This document shows, piece after piece, positions 18,486 through 27,658 of a stretch of DNA of 64,000 nt. The stretch covers positions 310,001 through 374,000 of the forward strand of contig CAWFUP010000003.1 in assembly GCA_963819075.1 (NCBI GenBank). The letters run 5' to 3'. The position numbers were made by a program, and so were the translations under genes. The number at the start of each line of letters is the position of its first letter. Within the stretch, counting starts at the first letter, position 1. This DNA comes from CAVQBJ01 sp963819075. Its GTDB lineage: Bacteria; Actinomycetota; Thermoleophilia; Solirubrobacterales; Solirubrobacteraceae. The notes below the pieces were generated by a model. It had not been told where the DNA came from. It saw nothing but the letters and a program-made list of their open reading frames with translations, and did no database searches.

Positions 18486-18512
18486 CAGACTTCTCCGGCT
18501 CCCGCAAGCGCA

Positions 18513-19841
18513 TCACAGACGCTCAAATCCCCTCACGCGCTCCCAGTCTGTCACCGATGACTGGAAGGCCGCAAGCTCGACGTCGGCCGCGTTGAGATAG
18601 TGCGCGACGACCTCCCGGCCGAACGCGGCGTCGGCGACCCCGCTCGCGGCAAACAGGTCGCGCGTCTCGCGCAGCGTGGGCGGCACGCGCGGATGCTGCT
18701 CGGCACCGTAGGCGTTGCCCTCGAAGGGCTCTTCGAGTTGCAGGTCCGCGTCGACCCCGTGCAGCCCCGAGGCGATGAGTGCGCTGAGCGCGAGATACGG
18801 GTTGAGGTCGGCTCCGCCGACCCGGTTCTCGAACCGCAGCGACGGGCCGTGCCCGACGACGCGCAGCGCGCACGTGCGGTTGTCGTGACCCCAGGCGACC
18901 GTGGTGGGCGCGAAGCTCCCGGCGGCGTAGCGCTTGTAGGAGTTGATGTTCGGCGCGAGCAGGAGGGTCATCTCTCGCAGGCAGGCAAGCTGTCCGGCCA
19001 GGAACGAGTGAAACAAAGCCTCGTCGCGGGCGAACAGCGGGCCCTGTCCGTCGGCGAGGGAGAAGTGGATGTGGCACGAGTTGCCCTCGCGCTCGTCGTA
19101 CTTGGCCATGAACGTGATCGCCATCCCCTCGGCGGCGGCGATCTCCTTGGCCCCGTTCTTGTAGATCGCGTGCTCGTCTGCGGTGCGCAGCGCGTCCGCG
19201 TAGTGGAAGTTGATCTCGTGCTGTCCGAAGTTGCACTCGCCCTTAGAGTCCTCGACCACCATCCCGGCCGCGGCCATGCTGTTGCGGATGCGGCGGATGA
19301 GCGGCTCGACGCGCGCCGTGCCGAGCAGCGAGTAGTCGACGTTGTAGAGGTTGGCCGGGCTGAGGTCGCGGTAACCCGCCTGCCAGGCGTGCTCGTAGGT
19401 GTCGAGGAAGACGAGGAACTCGAGCTCGGTACCGGCATTGGCCGTCCATCCGCGCTCGGCCAGACGGGCGAGCTGGCGGCGCAGGATCTGGCGCGGGGAA
19501 GCGACGACCTCGGAGCCGTCGAGCCACTCGACGTCGGCCAGGCACACCGCCGTTCCGTCCTGCCAGGGCACGAGGCGCAGCGTGTCCAGGTCGGGGCGCA
19601 GGAGCATGTCGCCGTAGCCGCGCTCCCACGAGGACATCTCATACCCGTCGACGGTCGCCATGTCGACGTCGACGGCAAGCAGGTAGTTACAGCTCTCCGC
19701 GCCGTGGTGGGCCACCACGTCGAGGAAGTGCGAGGCCATCAGGCGCTTGCCCTGCAGGCGCCCCTGCATGTCCGTCAGCGCGAGCAGCACGGTGTCGACC
19801 GTTCCCTCGGCCACCGCCTGCTGCAGCTCGTCGAGCGTCAC
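18513..19841 (-). CDS. Glutamine-synthetase-family gamma-glutamylamide ligase (PuuA/GlnA3-like)
   Basis: Member of the glutamine synthetase superfamily, 442 residues, with the N-terminal beta-grasp and a catalytic barrel containing NAGTELEFLVF, GQHEINFHYADAL, NSCHIHFSLAD and SYKRYAAGSFAPT. The substitutions and the context (permease, aldehyde dehydrogenase, GntR regulator) fit gamma-glutamylpolyamine or gamma-glutamylethanolamide synthetases and not the nitrogen-assimilation GlnA, which also has the Tyr adenylylation loop absent here. GTG start; divergent from the dimethylglycine-dehydrogenase-like gene with 49 bases between them. Confidence 0.86.
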   Translation of the reverse strand: MTLDELQQAVAEGTVDTVLLALTDMQGRLQGKRLMASHFLDVVAHHGAESCNYLLAVDVDMATVDGYEMSSWERGYGDMLLRPDLDTLRLVPWQDGTAVCLADVEWLDGSEVVASPRQILRRQLARLAERGWTANAGTELEFLVFLDTYEHAWQAGYRDLSPANLYNVDYSLLGTARVEPLIRRIRNSMAAAGMVVEDSKGECNFGQHEINFHYADALRTADEHAIYKNGAKEIAAAEGMAITFMAKYDEREGNSCHIHFSLADGQGPLFARDEALFHSFLAGQLACLREMTLLLAPNINSYKRYAAGSFAPTTVAWGHDNRTCALRVVGHGPSLRFENRVGGADLNPYLALSALIASGLHGVDADLQLEEPFEGNAYGAEQHPRVPPTLRETRDLFAASGVADAAFGREVVAHYLNAADVELAAFQSSVTDWERVRGFERL

Positions 19842-19845
19842 GCGC

Positions 19846-19874
19846 TTGAAGGTATACGCATCGCGCCATAAACG
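19846..19874 (+). promoter_or_regulatory. Candidate promoter of the DMGDH-like gene
   Basis: TTGAAG (19846-19851), a 17-base spacer and TAAACG (19869-19874) lie just upstream of the ATG at 19891, so the leader would be very short. Match is moderate. The -35 box overlaps the 5' untranslated region of the divergent glutamine-synthetase-like gene. Confidence 0.35.
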
Positions 19875-19890
19875 CTAGCTTTGCCAACCG

Positions 19891-22305
19891 ATGGCCCGAC
19901 CTCGAGAGCTGCCACCCCGCGCGCGCATCGTCATCATCGGCGGCGGGGTCGGCGGCACGGCGATCGCCTACCACCTCGCGCAGCGCGGCGAGCGCGACGT
20001 TGTGCTGCTCGATCGCAACGAGCTGACGAGCGGCTCGACGTTCCACTCGGCCGGCCTCGTCGGACAGCTGCGCTCGAGCGTCAGCCTGACGCGGCTGATG
20101 ATGGATTCGGTGGCGCTGTATCGCACGCTGGACTGCGGCTGGGTCGAGTGCGGTGGGATCCGCCTCGCCTGCACCCCCGAGCGCGAGCAGGAGGTCCTGC
20201 GCCAGGTCGCCTGGGCTAAGACATTCGGACTGCCGCTACAGCTGCTCGGCCCCGACGAGGCGCAAGCGCTCTTCCCGCTGATGGTCACCGACGGCGTGCG
20301 CTGCGCCTCCTACCTGCCCACCGACGGTTACCTCGACCCCTCGCAGCTGACCTATGCGCTCGCGCAGGGCGCCCGCGACGGAGGGGCGCGCATCTTCACC
20401 CACACGCGGGTCACCGGCATCGACGTCGCCGGCGGGCGCGTGCGTGGCGTGCAGACCGAATGGGGCCCGATCGACGCCGAGATCGTCGTCAACGCCGGCG
20501 GCATGTACGCGGCCGAGATCGGCCGTCTCGCCGGCGTGCGCGTGCCGATCGTGCCGTTCGCGCACGAGTACCTCGTGACGCAGCCGTTTCGTGAGCGCAC
20601 GGGGCATCTCCCCACCCTGCGCGACCCCGACAACCTCATCTACTTCCGTGAGGAGGGGGGCGGCCTGGTGATGGGCGGCTACGAGCGCCACAGCGCGCCC
20701 TGGGCCCTGGACGAGCACGGCCTCGACCGCATCGCGCCTGACTTCAACGGACGGCTGCTCGAGGAGGATTGGCCGCGCTTCGAGGACATCGCCGTCAACT
20801 CGCGCCGCCGCGTGCCCGCGATGGAGGACGTCAAGGTGACGCGCCTCATCAATGGTCCCGAGGCGTTCACGCCCGACAACGAGTTCTGCCTCGGCGAGAG
20901 CGAGATCGGCGGCTTCTTCGTGGCCGCCGGCTTCTGCGCGCACGGCCTCGCGGGCGCGGGCGGCATCGGCCGGCTGATGGCCGAGTGGATCTGCGAGGGC
21001 GACACCGAGCTCGACGCGTGGGAGATGGACATCCGCCGCTTCGGCCCCCACTACCGCTCCCCGAGCTACACGCTGAAGCGCACGCGCGAGGTGTACGAGA
21101 CCTACTACGACATCAAGTACCCGGGGCACGAGCGCGACGCGGGCCGGCCGCTGCGCGTCTCCGGCGCGTATGAGTGGCACCGCGCGCACGGCGCCGCGTT
21201 CGGCGAGAAGTCCGGCTGGGAGCGCGTCAACTGGTACGAGGCCAACGCGACCGCCGGCGAGGAGTCGCTGCGACCGCACGGCTGGGCCGGGCGCCATTGG
21301 TCACCGGCCATCGCCGCCGAGCATCGGGCCACGCGCGAGGCGGCCGGACTGTTCGACGAATCCTCCTTCGCCAAGCTCGAGATCTCCGGCCCCGGCGCCG
21401 CCGCGCTGCTCGAGCACCTGTGCGACAACCGGGTGGGTCGCGAGGTCGGTGCGATCACCTATACGCAGATGTGCAACCGCCGCGGCGGCATCGAATGCGA
21501 CTTCACCGTCACGCGCCTGGCCGAGGACTCCTTCGGCATCGTGACCGGCACCGCCTTCGGTCGCCACGACGCCGCCTGGATTGCCCGCCACCTGCCCGCG
21601 GATCGCTCGGTCCGCCTTGCCGACGTGACGGCGGGCTGGTCGTGCTTCGGGCTGTGGGGTCCACGGGCGAAGGACATCCTCGGTCCGCTGACGCCCGACC
21701 CGCTCGACTTCCCCTACATGCACATGCGCGAGATCGCCGTCGGCGACGTTCCCGTGCGCGCGCTGCGAGTGACCTTCGTCGGCGAGTACGGCTGGGAGCT
21801 GTACTGCCCGACGGAGTACGGCGCGGGCCTGTGGCGCACGCTCTGGGAGGCCGGTGAGCCGCACGGCCTCGTGGCCGGGGGCTACAAGGCGATCGACTCG
21901 CTGCGCCTCGAGAAGGGCTACCGGGTATGGGCGGCCGACATCACGCCGGCGGAGACCCCCTACGAAGCGGGACTCGGCTTCTGTGTGTCTCGGGAAAAGG
22001 ACTTCCTCGGTCGCGCGGCCCTCGATGCGGCGCCACGCGTCCGTCTGCGCTGCCTCGTCCTGGATGACCCGCGCGCGGTGGCGGTCGGCAACGAGCCGGT
22101 CCGCGCGGGCGAACGGGTGCTCGGACGAGTGACGAGCGGCGGCTACGGATACACCGTGGAGCGGTCGATCGCCTACGCCTCCCTTTCCCCCGAGGTCGAG
22201 GTCGACACCCGCGTCGAGGTCGACCTGTTCGGGACGTGGGTCGGGGCAACGGTGACGCGCGAGCCCCTGTACGACCCGCGCTCGGAGCGCGTGCGGGCCA
22301 GCTGA
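19891..22305 (+). CDS. Dimethylglycine/sarcosine dehydrogenase-like flavoprotein
   Basis: An 804-residue two-part protein. Residues about 12-375 are a DAO domain (GGGVGGTAIAYHL FAD motif; His in TFHSAG at the position used for covalent FAD in dimethylglycine dehydrogenase). An FAO_M linker follows, then a GcvT-like folate domain from about 445 with EYGWELYCP and a C-terminal barrel. Enzymes of this layout remove N-methyl groups from dimethylglycine or sarcosine and pass the one-carbon unit to tetrahydrofolate. It is divergent from the PuuA-like gene; a GST gene follows 17 bases later. The exact amine is unproven. Confidence 0.87.
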   Translation: MARPRELPPRARIVIIGGGVGGTAIAYHLAQRGERDVVLLDRNELTSGSTFHSAGLVGQLRSSVSLTRLMMDSVALYRTLDCGWVECGGIRLACTPEREQEVLRQVAWAKTFGLPLQLLGPDEAQALFPLMVTDGVRCASYLPTDGYLDPSQLTYALAQGARDGGARIFTHTRVTGIDVAGGRVRGVQTEWGPIDAEIVVNAGGMYAAEIGRLAGVRVPIVPFAHEYLVTQPFRERTGHLPTLRDPDNLIYFREEGGGLVMGGYERHSAPWALDEHGLDRIAPDFNGRLLEEDWPRFEDIAVNSRRRVPAMEDVKVTRLINGPEAFTPDNEFCLGESEIGGFFVAAGFCAHGLAGAGGIGRLMAEWICEGDTELDAWEMDIRRFGPHYRSPSYTLKRTREVYETYYDIKYPGHERDAGRPLRVSGAYEWHRAHGAAFGEKSGWERVNWYEANATAGEESLRPHGWAGRHWSPAIAAEHRATREAAGLFDESSFAKLEISGPGAAALLEHLCDNRVGREVGAITYTQMCNRRGGIECDFTVTRLAEDSFGIVTGTAFGRHDAAWIARHLPADRSVRLADVTAGWSCFGLWGPRAKDILGPLTPDPLDFPYMHMREIAVGDVPVRALRVTFVGEYGWELYCPTEYGAGLWRTLWEAGEPHGLVAGGYKAIDSLRLEKGYRVWAADITPAETPYEAGLGFCVSREKDFLGRAALDAAPRVRLRCLVLDDPRAVAVGNEPVRAGERVLGRVTSGGYGYTVERSIAYASLSPEVEVDTRVEVDLFGTWVGATVTREPLYDPRSERVRAS

Positions 22306-22322
22306 GCGGTAGGGTCACGTCT

Positions 22323-22979
22323 GTGTCGACGACCGAGCCGTTGCGTCTGTGGACGTTTCGCACATCGCCGTTCGCCGGCAAGGTGCGCGCCGCGCTCGAC
22401 GAGAAGGGCGTCGCCGTCGAGCTGATGGAGATCCATCCGGCCAAGCGCCCGGCGCGCCTGCGCGAGCTCAATCCGCTCAACCGCGTGCCCGTGCTCGAGG
22501 TCGACGGCGCGGCGATGCGCGAGTCCTCGGTCATCCTCGAGTGGCTCGAGGAGACCTACCCCGAGCCGCCGCTGTGGCCGGCCGACCCGACCGAGCGAGC
22601 GGAGGCGCGGGCGTGGGCGCGGTTCATCGACGACGCAGTGCTGACGAACTTCTTCCTCGGCCTGCGCAAGCTTGCCTTCGGCCGCGACGACGACGATCCC
22701 GAGGACATCGTCGAGCGCCTCCACGCCCGCGTGCCGCGCCAGTGGCACCGCCTGGAGACGGCGCTCGAGGCCCACGACGGTCCGTGGCTGATGGGCGAGC
22801 AGTTCACCTACGCCGACCTCACGGCGCTGCCGCTGGCCGTGCGCCTGCCCGAGTGGGCACCGCAGCTGATGCCCGACCCGCACGAGTACCCGCTGTGCGC
22901 CACGTGGCTGGCCGCGCTGCGCGAGCGGCCGAGCGCCGCGGCGATCGACGCCGCCGGGGAGCGCAAGATCGAGGCCTAG
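22323..22979 (+). CDS. Glutathione S-transferase family protein
   Basis: GST-fold protein of 218 residues: N-terminal thioredoxin-like domain with TSPFAGKVRAAL (candidate active Ser), VPVLEVDGAAMRES binding the gamma-glutamyl group, and a helical C-terminal domain ending LRERPSA. Start is GTG at 22323, 17 bases after the flavoprotein stop, so probably co-transcribed. Actinobacteria usually lack glutathione, so the thiol substrate could be different; this is inference from family knowledge. Confidence 0.83.
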   Translation: MSTTEPLRLWTFRTSPFAGKVRAALDEKGVAVELMEIHPAKRPARLRELNPLNRVPVLEVDGAAMRESSVILEWLEETYPEPPLWPADPTERAEARAWARFIDDAVLTNFFLGLRKLAFGRDDDDPEDIVERLHARVPRQWHRLETALEAHDGPWLMGEQFTYADLTALPLAVRLPEWAPQLMPDPHEYPLCATWLAALRERPSAAAIDAAGERKIEA

Positions 22980-22981
22980 CG

Positions 22982-23263
22982 GTGGCTCGAACGGGACGGG
23001 CACTCGGCTGCCTCCTGGTCACGATCGCGGGAGCGCTGTCGGTCGCCCCGCTCGCCCTGGCCGGCACCGCCCTCGTCGCGAGCGGTGGATCCGACACCGT
23101 CGAGGTCTACGACGTCGCCGATCCGCGCCGGCCGGTCGAGGTCGGTTCGTTCGCCTCGCCCGGCGAGCCCGACGCTGTCGCGGTCGCTGGCGGCGAGGCC
23201 TACGTCGCCGACTACGTGGGCGACACGCTGCAGATCTTCGACTTCAACGCCCTCCTCGGCTAG
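22982..23263 (+). CDS. Short secreted protein with a single LVIVD-like repeat
   Basis: A 93-residue open frame starting at GTG 2 bases after the GST stop. It has a signal peptide (about residues 6-28, ending ALAG) and one and a half repeats of the VEVYDVADPRRPVEVGSF type found in LVIVD beta-propeller proteins. A complete propeller needs six or more repeats, so this looks like a truncated remnant or a very small secreted protein. No downstream continuation was seen in any frame before 23.4 kb. Confidence 0.5.
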   Translation: MARTGRALGCLLVTIAGALSVAPLALAGTALVASGGSDTVEVYDVADPRRPVEVGSFASPGEPDAVAVAGGEAYVADYVGDTLQIFDFNALLG

Positions 23264-23353
23264 GAGGGCCTAAGCGACCCGGCGTGCGTCCGGCCCGGGC
23301 CGGACGGCAACGTCGAGCACGTTCAGCGGGCCGTGCCCCAGCGCCGGACAGAG

Positions 23354-23400
23354 GGGTGCACGTCCTTTCCGTGAATAGCTCATAGAAACGTCGTGCACCC
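23354..23400. repeat. Low-GC inverted repeat in a 214-base intergenic region
   Basis: Perfect 9-base arms GGGTGCACG (23354-23362) and CGTGCACCC (23392-23400) enclose a 29-base AT-richer loop that itself holds TTTC and GAAA half-sites. The element lies between the small LVIVD-like gene and the convergent amidohydrolase gene. It could act as a bidirectional transcription terminator, or belong to a dispersed repeat family; the rest of the gap (23264-23477) shows nothing else. Confidence 0.55.
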
Positions 23401-23477
23401 GCTGCCAACCTCAACCGCCAAGCGCGCCGGCCGCGACCGCGCTGTCACCGACCGGCGCGCGGCGGCCGAAGCGGGGG

Positions 23478-24347
23478 CTAGGAGCCGTCGAGCCCGAGCA
23501 GGCGCACGGCGTTGTCCTTGAGGATGAGCGGGCGCACGTCCTCGGCGATATCGAGCTTGGCGAAGTCGGCCAGCCAGCGGTCGGGCGTGATCATCGGGTA
23601 GTCCGAGCCGAAGAGGACCTGCTCGCGCAGGAGCGTGTTGGCGTAACGCACGAGCTGGGGCGGGAAGTACTTCGGCGACCAGCCGGAGAGGTCGATGCGC
23701 ACCTGCGGCTTGTGCATGGCGATCGAGATCGCCTCGTCCTGCCACGGGAACGAGGGGTGCGCGAGCACGATCGGCAGCTCGGGGAAGTCGACGGCGACGT
23801 CGTCGACGTGCATCGGGTTGGAGTACTTCAGCCGGATCCCGCCACCGCCGGGCAGGCGCGAGCCGATGCCGCTGTGGCCGGTGTGGAAGAGCGCCGGCAG
23901 CCCGGCCTCGGCGATCACCTCGTAGAGCGGGTAGGCGGCGCGGTCGTTCGGGAAGAAGGCCTGCATGTTGGGATGGAACTTGAAGCCCCGCACGCCGTGA
24001 TCGGCGATCAGCCGCCGGGCCTGCTCCACCCCGGCCCGCCCGCGTGCCGGGTCGATGCTCGCGAACGGGATGAGCACGTCGGCGTTGGCCGCCGCCACGT
24101 CGGCGATCTCCTCGTTGGGCACCGGGGCGCGCCCGGTCTGCGACTCCGCGTCGACGCTGAACACGACGCAGGCCATGTTGCGCTCGCGGTAGTACGCGGC
24201 GACCGTCGTGACGTCCGGCGGACGCTCGCCACGGAAGTACGCCGACGCGGCGTCGCGCAGCGCCGGCGGCAGCGGGTCGTGACCGTCGATCGCCACCTCG
24301 GCGTGCACGTGCACGTCGATCGCGACGAGCGCATCGAGGTCGATCAT
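23478..24347 (-). CDS. Amidohydrolase-2 family protein (ACMSD-like TIM barrel)
   Basis: A 289-residue metal-dependent barrel of the amidohydrolase_2 family, which includes ACMS decarboxylase, 5-carboxyvanillate decarboxylase and related hydratases. The metal-binding DVHVHAE is at about 11-17, His in GFKFHPN, HTGHSG and AHPSFPW follow, and Asp in FGSDYPM near the end completes the site. Its ATG overlaps the stop of the MetE-like gene (ATGA), so both are translated together. Substrate unknown; decarboxylation or hydrolysis of a ring-derived acid is inference. Confidence 0.83.
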   Translation of the reverse strand: MIDLDALVAIDVHVHAEVAIDGHDPLPPALRDAASAYFRGERPPDVTTVAAYYRERNMACVVFSVDAESQTGRAPVPNEEIADVAAANADVLIPFASIDPARGRAGVEQARRLIADHGVRGFKFHPNMQAFFPNDRAAYPLYEVIAEAGLPALFHTGHSGIGSRLPGGGGIRLKYSNPMHVDDVAVDFPELPIVLAHPSFPWQDEAISIAMHKPQVRIDLSGWSPKYFPPQLVRYANTLLREQVLFGSDYPMITPDRWLADFAKLDIAEDVRPLILKDNAVRLLGLDGS

Positions 24348-25471
24348 GCGCGCGCCCCCCATACCTCGGCCGCCGTCTGCACGATCAGCCCGAGCTTGGC
24401 CACCTCTTCGTCGTAGCTGAGCGCGTTGCCCTCGACGGTCGAGGAGAAGCCGCACTGGGGCGACAGGCAGAGCTGATCGAGGTCGACGTAACGCGAGGCC
24501 TCCTCGATGCGGCGCTTGAGGTCGTCGGCCTGCTCGAGCTCGCCGCGCTTGGTGGTGACGAGGCCGAGCACCACGACCTTGTCCTTCGGCACGAAGCGCA
24601 GCGGCTCGAAGCCGCCCGAGCGCGCGTCGTCCCATTCCATGAAGAAGCCGTCGACCTCGAGCTCGTTGAACAGCGCCTCGGCGACGAAGTCATAGCTGCC
24701 CTCGGCGACCCAGGAGGAGCGGAAGTTGCCGCGGCACATGTGCGTCGTGACGGCCATGCCGGCCGGCCGTGCCGACAGCGCCTCGTTGATGTGGCGGATG
24801 TAGGTCTCGTGCTGGTGCTCGGCGTCGCCCCCGATTTCGCGCACGTGCTCGCGCTGCTTGGGGTCGTTGAGGTAGGCCAGGCTCGTGTCATCGAACTGCA
24901 GGTACGTGCAGCCCTGCGCGCCGAGGCGGCGGACCTCCTCCGCGTAGGCCGCGGTCAGGTCGGCCCAGAAGTCGTCCATCTCCGCGTAGACGGCGGGGTC
25001 GATCGCGGCGCGTCCACCGCGATAGTGGACCATGCTCGGCGAGGGGATCGTCAGCTTCGGCGTGGCGGTCGTCACGGTCTGCTGAAGGAACGCGAAGTCC
25101 TCGCCGAAGATCGTCTCCGAGAGCCCGAGGCGCCCGCCGATGTGCATCGCGGCCGGTGTGAACTCGATATCGCCCTCGGCGTTGTGGAACTGGACCTTCA
25201 GGTCACCGGGCGCCTTCGACACGCCGTCGAGCTGGTAGATGAAGTCCATGTGCCACGACGCGCGGCGGAACTCGCCGTCGGTGGCCGAGCGCAGTCCGAC
25301 CTGCTCCTGCATCCGCACGACGTCGCGGATCGCGTCGTCCTCGATCGCCCGCAGCTCGCCGGCCCCGAGGCGCCCGGCGGCGTGCTCCTCTCGCGCGCGC
25401 AGCAGCGCGGGCGGTCGCAGCAGGCTGCCGACGTGGTCGGCCCGGTAGGGCGGTGTATCCCGGTCTGCCAT
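24344..25471 (-). CDS. MetE C-terminal-like zinc methyltransferase
   Basis: A 375-residue single-domain protein related to the catalytic half of cobalamin-independent methionine synthase (COG0620). The zinc site is visible: His and Cys in THMCRGN and the C-terminal Cys in LSPQCGFSS. N-terminal DHVGSLLRP and ATDGEFRR are family blocks. The folate-binding N-terminal half of true MetE is missing, so it may transfer methyl groups from another donor or act on thiol or aromatic methyl compounds. It is the first gene of a pair with the amidohydrolase and divergent from marR. Confidence 0.82.
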   Translation of the reverse strand: MADRDTPPYRADHVGSLLRPPALLRAREEHAAGRLGAGELRAIEDDAIRDVVRMQEQVGLRSATDGEFRRASWHMDFIYQLDGVSKAPGDLKVQFHNAEGDIEFTPAAMHIGGRLGLSETIFGEDFAFLQQTVTTATPKLTIPSPSMVHYRGGRAAIDPAVYAEMDDFWADLTAAYAEEVRRLGAQGCTYLQFDDTSLAYLNDPKQREHVREIGGDAEHQHETYIRHINEALSARPAGMAVTTHMCRGNFRSSWVAEGSYDFVAEALFNELEVDGFFMEWDDARSGGFEPLRFVPKDKVVVLGLVTTKRGELEQADDLKRRIEEASRYVDLDQLCLSPQCGFSSTVEGNALSYDEEVAKLGLIVQTAAEVWGARA

Positions 25472-25534
25472 TTCTCATCGGCCTCCTGGTTGGGTGACGC
25501 CGTCCGAAGGCGCCGCGGTTGCTACGTTCCGGCG

Positions 25535-25990
25535 ATGTCCACGCCCGATGGCCCGCCGTACGGACCCGCACGCCCGAGCTACACGATCGGACGGGTGGAC
25601 CGTGGCGTGCGCCGCGAGATCGCTCGGCGCATACGTCCCTACGGCCTCACGGTCCCGCAGTACACGGCTCTGTCGATCCTGCTGCGCCGCAGCGGCCTGT
25701 CCAACGCGCAGATGGCGCGCCGCACCCACGTGACGCCGCAGTCCATGAACGCGGTCATCTCGAGCCTCGAGGCCCACGGGCTGATCGAGCGCTCGCCCTC
25801 GACCGACCATGGGCGGATCCTGCGCGCGACGCTCACCGACGAGGGCCGGCGCGTGCTCACCGCCTGCGAGGCGGCGGTCGGCCAGTTCGAGGACGAGCTG
25901 CTCGCCGAGCTCTCGCCCCGCGAGCGCGAGGCGTTCCTCGACGCGCTGGTCGTGTGCGCACGGGCGCTCGAGTCCGGCCAGCACCGCTAG
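25535..25990 (+). CDS. MarR-family transcriptional regulator
   Basis: A 151-residue winged-helix regulator. SNAQMARRTHVTPQSMNAV (about 57-75) is the HTH and the wing follows with STDHGRILRATLTDEG. It is transcribed away from the MetE-like/amidohydrolase pair from a 63-base shared intergenic region and probably controls it. Its TAG overlaps the stop codon of the convergent acyl-CoA ligase gene by two bases. MarR proteins often respond to aromatic acids or their CoA esters; ligand here unknown. Confidence 0.88.
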   Translation: MSTPDGPPYGPARPSYTIGRVDRGVRREIARRIRPYGLTVPQYTALSILLRRSGLSNAQMARRTHVTPQSMNAVISSLEAHGLIERSPSTDHGRILRATLTDEGRRVLTACEAAVGQFEDELLAELSPREREAFLDALVVCARALESGQHR

Positions 25991-27597
25991 CCCTCCGCGC
26001 CGGCGCGCGCGAGGCGCGCGGCGTACTCGTCGCGCAGGCGGCGCTTGTCGTACTTGCCGACGCCCGTCTTGGGCAGCTCGGGCACGAACTCGAACACGTC
26101 CGGCACCCACCAGCGCGCGACGCGCTCGGCGAGGAACGCGGCGAGCTCCTGGCCGCTGACGGCGGACCTCGTCGCGGACACGACGAGCGCGGCCGGGCGC
26201 TCGCCCCACTCTGGATCGGGGATCGCAATCACGACGGCCTCGGCCACCGCCGGATGCGCGACGAGCGCGCGCTCGAGCTCGGCCGAGCTGATCCACTCGC
26301 CGCCGGACTTCACGAGGTCCTTCTCGCGGTCGACGATCTCCACCGCCCCATCGGGACGGATGCGCGCGATGTCGCCGGTGCGAAACCAGCCGTCATCCGT
26401 GAAGCGCGTCGCGTTGGCGTCATCCTCGGGGCGCAGGTACGCGCGGGCCACCCACGGGCCGCAGGCCTGCAACTCGCCGACGGCGACGCCGTCCCACGGC
26501 GCGTAGCCGCCCTCGCGCGCGGCGAGGCGCAGCTCCACGGCCGGGACGGCGGGTCCCCAACGGTCGTCCTGATGACCGGCGCGCAGCACGGTCCCCGAGC
26601 CCGACGGCGACATCTCCGTCGCTCCCCAGCCGTGGAAGATGTCGATGCCCCGCTCGAGATAGCGCGCGGCGACCGGCTCGGAGATCTCGGCGCCGCCGAC
26701 GAGGATGCGCCGCAGCGAGGAGAGGTCGTGCTCGCCGGCGTCGAGCTGCTCGAGCATGCGGATCCACAGCGTCGGGATACCCGCGGCGACGGTCACGCGC
26801 TCGCGCTCGATAAGTCGCGCGGTGTGCTCGGGGCTCGTGTCGCGCCCGGCCAGGACGAGCGCCGCTCCGGCGAGCGCGCTCGTGAACGGAAGCCCCCAGC
26901 AGTTGACGTGGAACATCGGCGTGAGCGGCAGAACGACGTCGCGGCGCGAGACACCGTGGGAGTCGATACCCAGCGCGGCGAGCGAATGCAGGACGATCGA
27001 GCGATGCGAGTACACGACGGCCTTCGGGCGGCCGGTCGTCCCGCTCGTGAAGCAGATCGACGCCGCGTCCCCCTCGCCGGATGTCGGCAGCGCCGCGGGC
27101 TCGCGGGGCGCGGCGGCGGCCAGGAGCTCCTCGTAGCGCGGATCGTCGTCGAAGGCGGGGTCGGCCGGCTCGCCGTCCTCCATCACGACGAATGCGCGGA
27201 CGTCGAGCGCCGCACGCATCGGCGCAAGCAGCGCGGTCAGCGAGGCGTCGACGAACAGCACCTCGTCGCGCGCGTGCGCGACCACGTAGGCGATGTCGTC
27301 GGCGAACAGCCGCAGGTTGACGGTGTGCAGCACGCGTCCGCTGCACGGCACGGCGAGGTACAGCTCGAGGTGGCGCTGGCTGTTCCAGGCGAACGTGCCC
27401 ACGCTCGCACCCGGCGCCACGCCGAGCGCATCGAGCGCGTGGGTGAGACGCAGCGCGCGCTGCGCGACCTCGCCCCAGCTGCTGCGGCGCTCACCGGCCG
27501 GCTCGATCGAGACCACCGGCACGTCGCGGCCGACCTGCGTCGCGCGACGCAGGATCAGGTCGATCGTCAGGGGGACGTCCTGCATCAATCCCTGCAC
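25987..27597 (-). CDS. AMP-forming acyl-CoA synthetase
   Basis: ANL-superfamily ligase of 536 residues. The P-loop FTSGTTGRPKAV, GWGATEMSP, DGWFRTGDIA and the C-terminal lysine region LPKTGVGKYDKR are all intact. It resembles medium/long-chain acyl-CoA ligases of the FadD/AlkK type. The start is a GTG after GGAGGAG. It is convergent with marR and probably transcribed from its own promoter in the 61-base gap before PPK2. It may activate the acid handled by the neighbouring pair or a fatty acid. Confidence 0.88.
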   Translation of the reverse strand: MQGLMQDVPLTIDLILRRATQVGRDVPVVSIEPAGERRSSWGEVAQRALRLTHALDALGVAPGASVGTFAWNSQRHLELYLAVPCSGRVLHTVNLRLFADDIAYVVAHARDEVLFVDASLTALLAPMRAALDVRAFVVMEDGEPADPAFDDDPRYEELLAAAAPREPAALPTSGEGDAASICFTSGTTGRPKAVVYSHRSIVLHSLAALGIDSHGVSRRDVVLPLTPMFHVNCWGLPFTSALAGAALVLAGRDTSPEHTARLIERERVTVAAGIPTLWIRMLEQLDAGEHDLSSLRRILVGGAEISEPVAARYLERGIDIFHGWGATEMSPSGSGTVLRAGHQDDRWGPAVPAVELRLAAREGGYAPWDGVAVGELQACGPWVARAYLRPEDDANATRFTDDGWFRTGDIARIRPDGAVEIVDREKDLVKSGGEWISSAELERALVAHPAVAEAVVIAIPDPEWGERPAALVVSATRSAVSGQELAAFLAERVARWWVPDVFEFVPELPKTGVGKYDKRRLRDEYAARLARAGAEG

Positions 27598-27658
27598 CGC
27601 TGGGCTCCTCCTCCCTCGAACATCAGGCTAACTGATACTACTCGTCTCTCGCCGCGCG

